64,000 bases of DNA from Oleiphilus messinensis (lineage in GTDB: Bacteria > Pseudomonadota > Gammaproteobacteria > Pseudomonadales > Oleiphilaceae), in NCBI RefSeq assembly GCF_002162375.1, contig NZ_CP021425.1, forward strand, positions 3,728,766 through 3,792,765, given 5' to 3'. Positions 63,212-64,000 of this stretch are shown in pieces. The translations under genes and the position numbers were made by a program. The notes under the pieces were generated by a model that saw only the letters and a program-made list of their open reading frames with translations, was not told the origin of the DNA and ran no database searches. Numbering within the stretch: position 1 is the stretch's first letter; each line of letters starts with the position of its first letter.

Positions 63212-64000
63212 ATGCCCGACACTGTGAACTCAGAAATTGTTGATTATGACGCGCTATACACGCTTCTCGAACCCAGACTTGGGGATGTTCATACACGTCA
63301 GCGCATTGGCATTGAAAAACACTACCACCAGAAAGTCTACGACCGGAAGCGCAGACTGCTTTATCTTGAAAACTGGTACTCGATTCATGGTCTTATGCGC
63401 GGGATTCTCAGAGCATCCGGGTTTTACTGGCGCGGTAAACGCAACGCACTGAACATCCAGACTCGGTATAACACACTGTATAGCCCACTGATACCCACCC
63501 GATTTCATAACTTCCAAATACTGCACCTGAGTGACCTGCACATTGATATGTCACCGGAATTCGTACATGCCTTGATTTCTGCAGTACGGGCTGTCAATTA
63601 CGACATGGTTGTGATGACGGGTGACTACCGAGGGCTGACTTTTGGCTCCTTTCAGGAAACCCTGAAACGCCTGGCCTTGCTAAGAGTTCATCTTAAAGGG
63701 CAAGTCTATGGCGTGCTTGGGAACCATGACTGCCTTGGCATGGTGCCTGAGATGGAAAAGCTGGGCATTCAAATGCTGATGAATGAAAATTGCAGCATTT
63801 CGCTGTCACCAGAAGCACCAGAAGCACAGCAAACTGAAAAAATTTACCTTGCAGGCATTGATGATGCGCACTTCTTTCGGGTAGACAACATAGAGAAAGC
63901 ACGTGCCGGCATTCCTGACAATCAATTCAGCCTGCTCTTGAGTCACACACCGGAAGTTTACTTGCAAGCTGCCCATGCCGGCTTCAATGCCTTTCTCTGT
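63212..64000 (+). CDS. Metallophosphoesterase, partial at window edge
   Basis: A frame of 263 codons runs from an ATG at 63212 to the last base. After a helical N-terminus (about 110 residues) come the calcineurin-like motifs in order: LHLSDLHID (motif I), VVMTGDYRG (motif II), VLGNHDCLG (motif III) and LLLSHTPE (motif IV), which bind two metals. The N-terminal extension has one weakly hydrophobic helix. Family members hydrolyse nucleotides, lipids such as UDP-diacylglucosamine, or other phosphoesters, and the substrate cannot be told here. The end is cut off by the window. Confidence 0.82.
   Translation, partial: MPDTVNSEIVDYDALYTLLEPRLGDVHTRQRIGIEKHYHQKVYDRKRRLLYLENWYSIHGLMRGILRASGFYWRGKRNALNIQTRYNTLYSPLIPTRFHNFQILHLSDLHIDMSPEFVHALISAVRAVNYDMVVMTGDYRGLTFGSFQETLKRLALLRVHLKGQVYGVLGNHDCLGMVPEMEKLGIQMLMNENCSISLSPEAPEAQQTEKIYLAGIDDAHFFRVDNIEKARAGIPDNQFSLLLSHTPEVYLQAAHAGFNAFLC

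Noticed and set aside
63237-63452. 71-residue plus-strand frame near the right edge
   Set aside because: Out-of-frame shadow of the metallophosphoesterase gene starting at 63212.

Overview
The window looks like a chromosomal segment of a marine, lipid-using gammaproteobacterium of the Oceanospirillales/Pseudomonadales type. Most housekeeping proteins (PabB, ThrH, CysH, CysB, HrpA, FadD, DnaX, RecR, CysK) read as Pseudomonas- or Marinobacter-like. The 4Fe-4S type CysH, a PA3286-type ketoacyl synthase, PhaJ, DUF6160/FilA-like surface proteins and an ExbB/ExbD/AgmX cluster fit that group. An Oleiphilus- or Marinobacter-like host is a guess, not a result.

1-9.3 kb is an accessory island. On the minus strand lies an Rhs core fragment with a C39-like cysteine-peptidase tip (7384-8898) and its probable immunity gene. 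Beyond it come smaller orphan tips and immunity genes: an orphan tip with partner at the left edge, a SUKH/SMI1 immunity gene with the last 31 codons of its lost toxin, an ankyrin protein, and unknown small genes. The whole stretch is cut up by one HUH/Y1 (IS200/RAYT-like) transposase family: one full element (4394-5691), two 3' fragments and more than a dozen element ends or minimal hairpin copies. These have beheaded an antitoxin gene next to an intact ParE-like toxin and carry a 67-bp duplicated piece of a neighbouring gene. A beheaded HAF-repeat gene closes the island.

9.3-13.8 kb holds three paralogous DUF6160/FilA-like secreted proteins and one unknown secreted protein, each in a monocistronic setting. 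14-22.8 kb holds pabB, thrH, a sulfur group (cysH, cysB, TSUP-family exporter) and a large MalT/LuxR-type regulator followed by an unexplained repeat-rich intergenic region ending in a plus-strand terminator.

22.7-30.3 kb (minus strand) carries dinG, gspB-gspA, a DUF3336 patatin lipase and mlaA. 30.5-40.4 kb is lipid-centred: a thioesterase, a beta-ketoacyl-ACP synthase III, hrpA, fadD, a monoacylglycerol-lipase-like hydrolase and phaJ, in an order reminiscent of the Pseudomonas fadD region.

40.5-49.8 kb (minus strand) is a nine-gene envelope cluster: a TolQ/ExbB motor, two ExbD/TolR proteins, an AgmX/PglI-type TonB-like protein, a TPR lipoprotein, two large TPR proteins and two small secreted proteins. 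It resembles a reduced version of the Myxococcus Agl-Glt machinery and is the strongest candidate for a little-described system here.

50.4-64 kb holds a MoxR ATPase/VWA pair, cysK, a large VWA membrane protein, and the housekeeping operon dnaX-ybaB-recR-rnd-ycgL-ycgN. dnaX contains an A10 run with an upstream AGGAG and an immediate -1 stop, suggesting programmed synthesis of gamma. The 4.5S (SRP) RNA gene and the start of a metallophosphoesterase gene follow.
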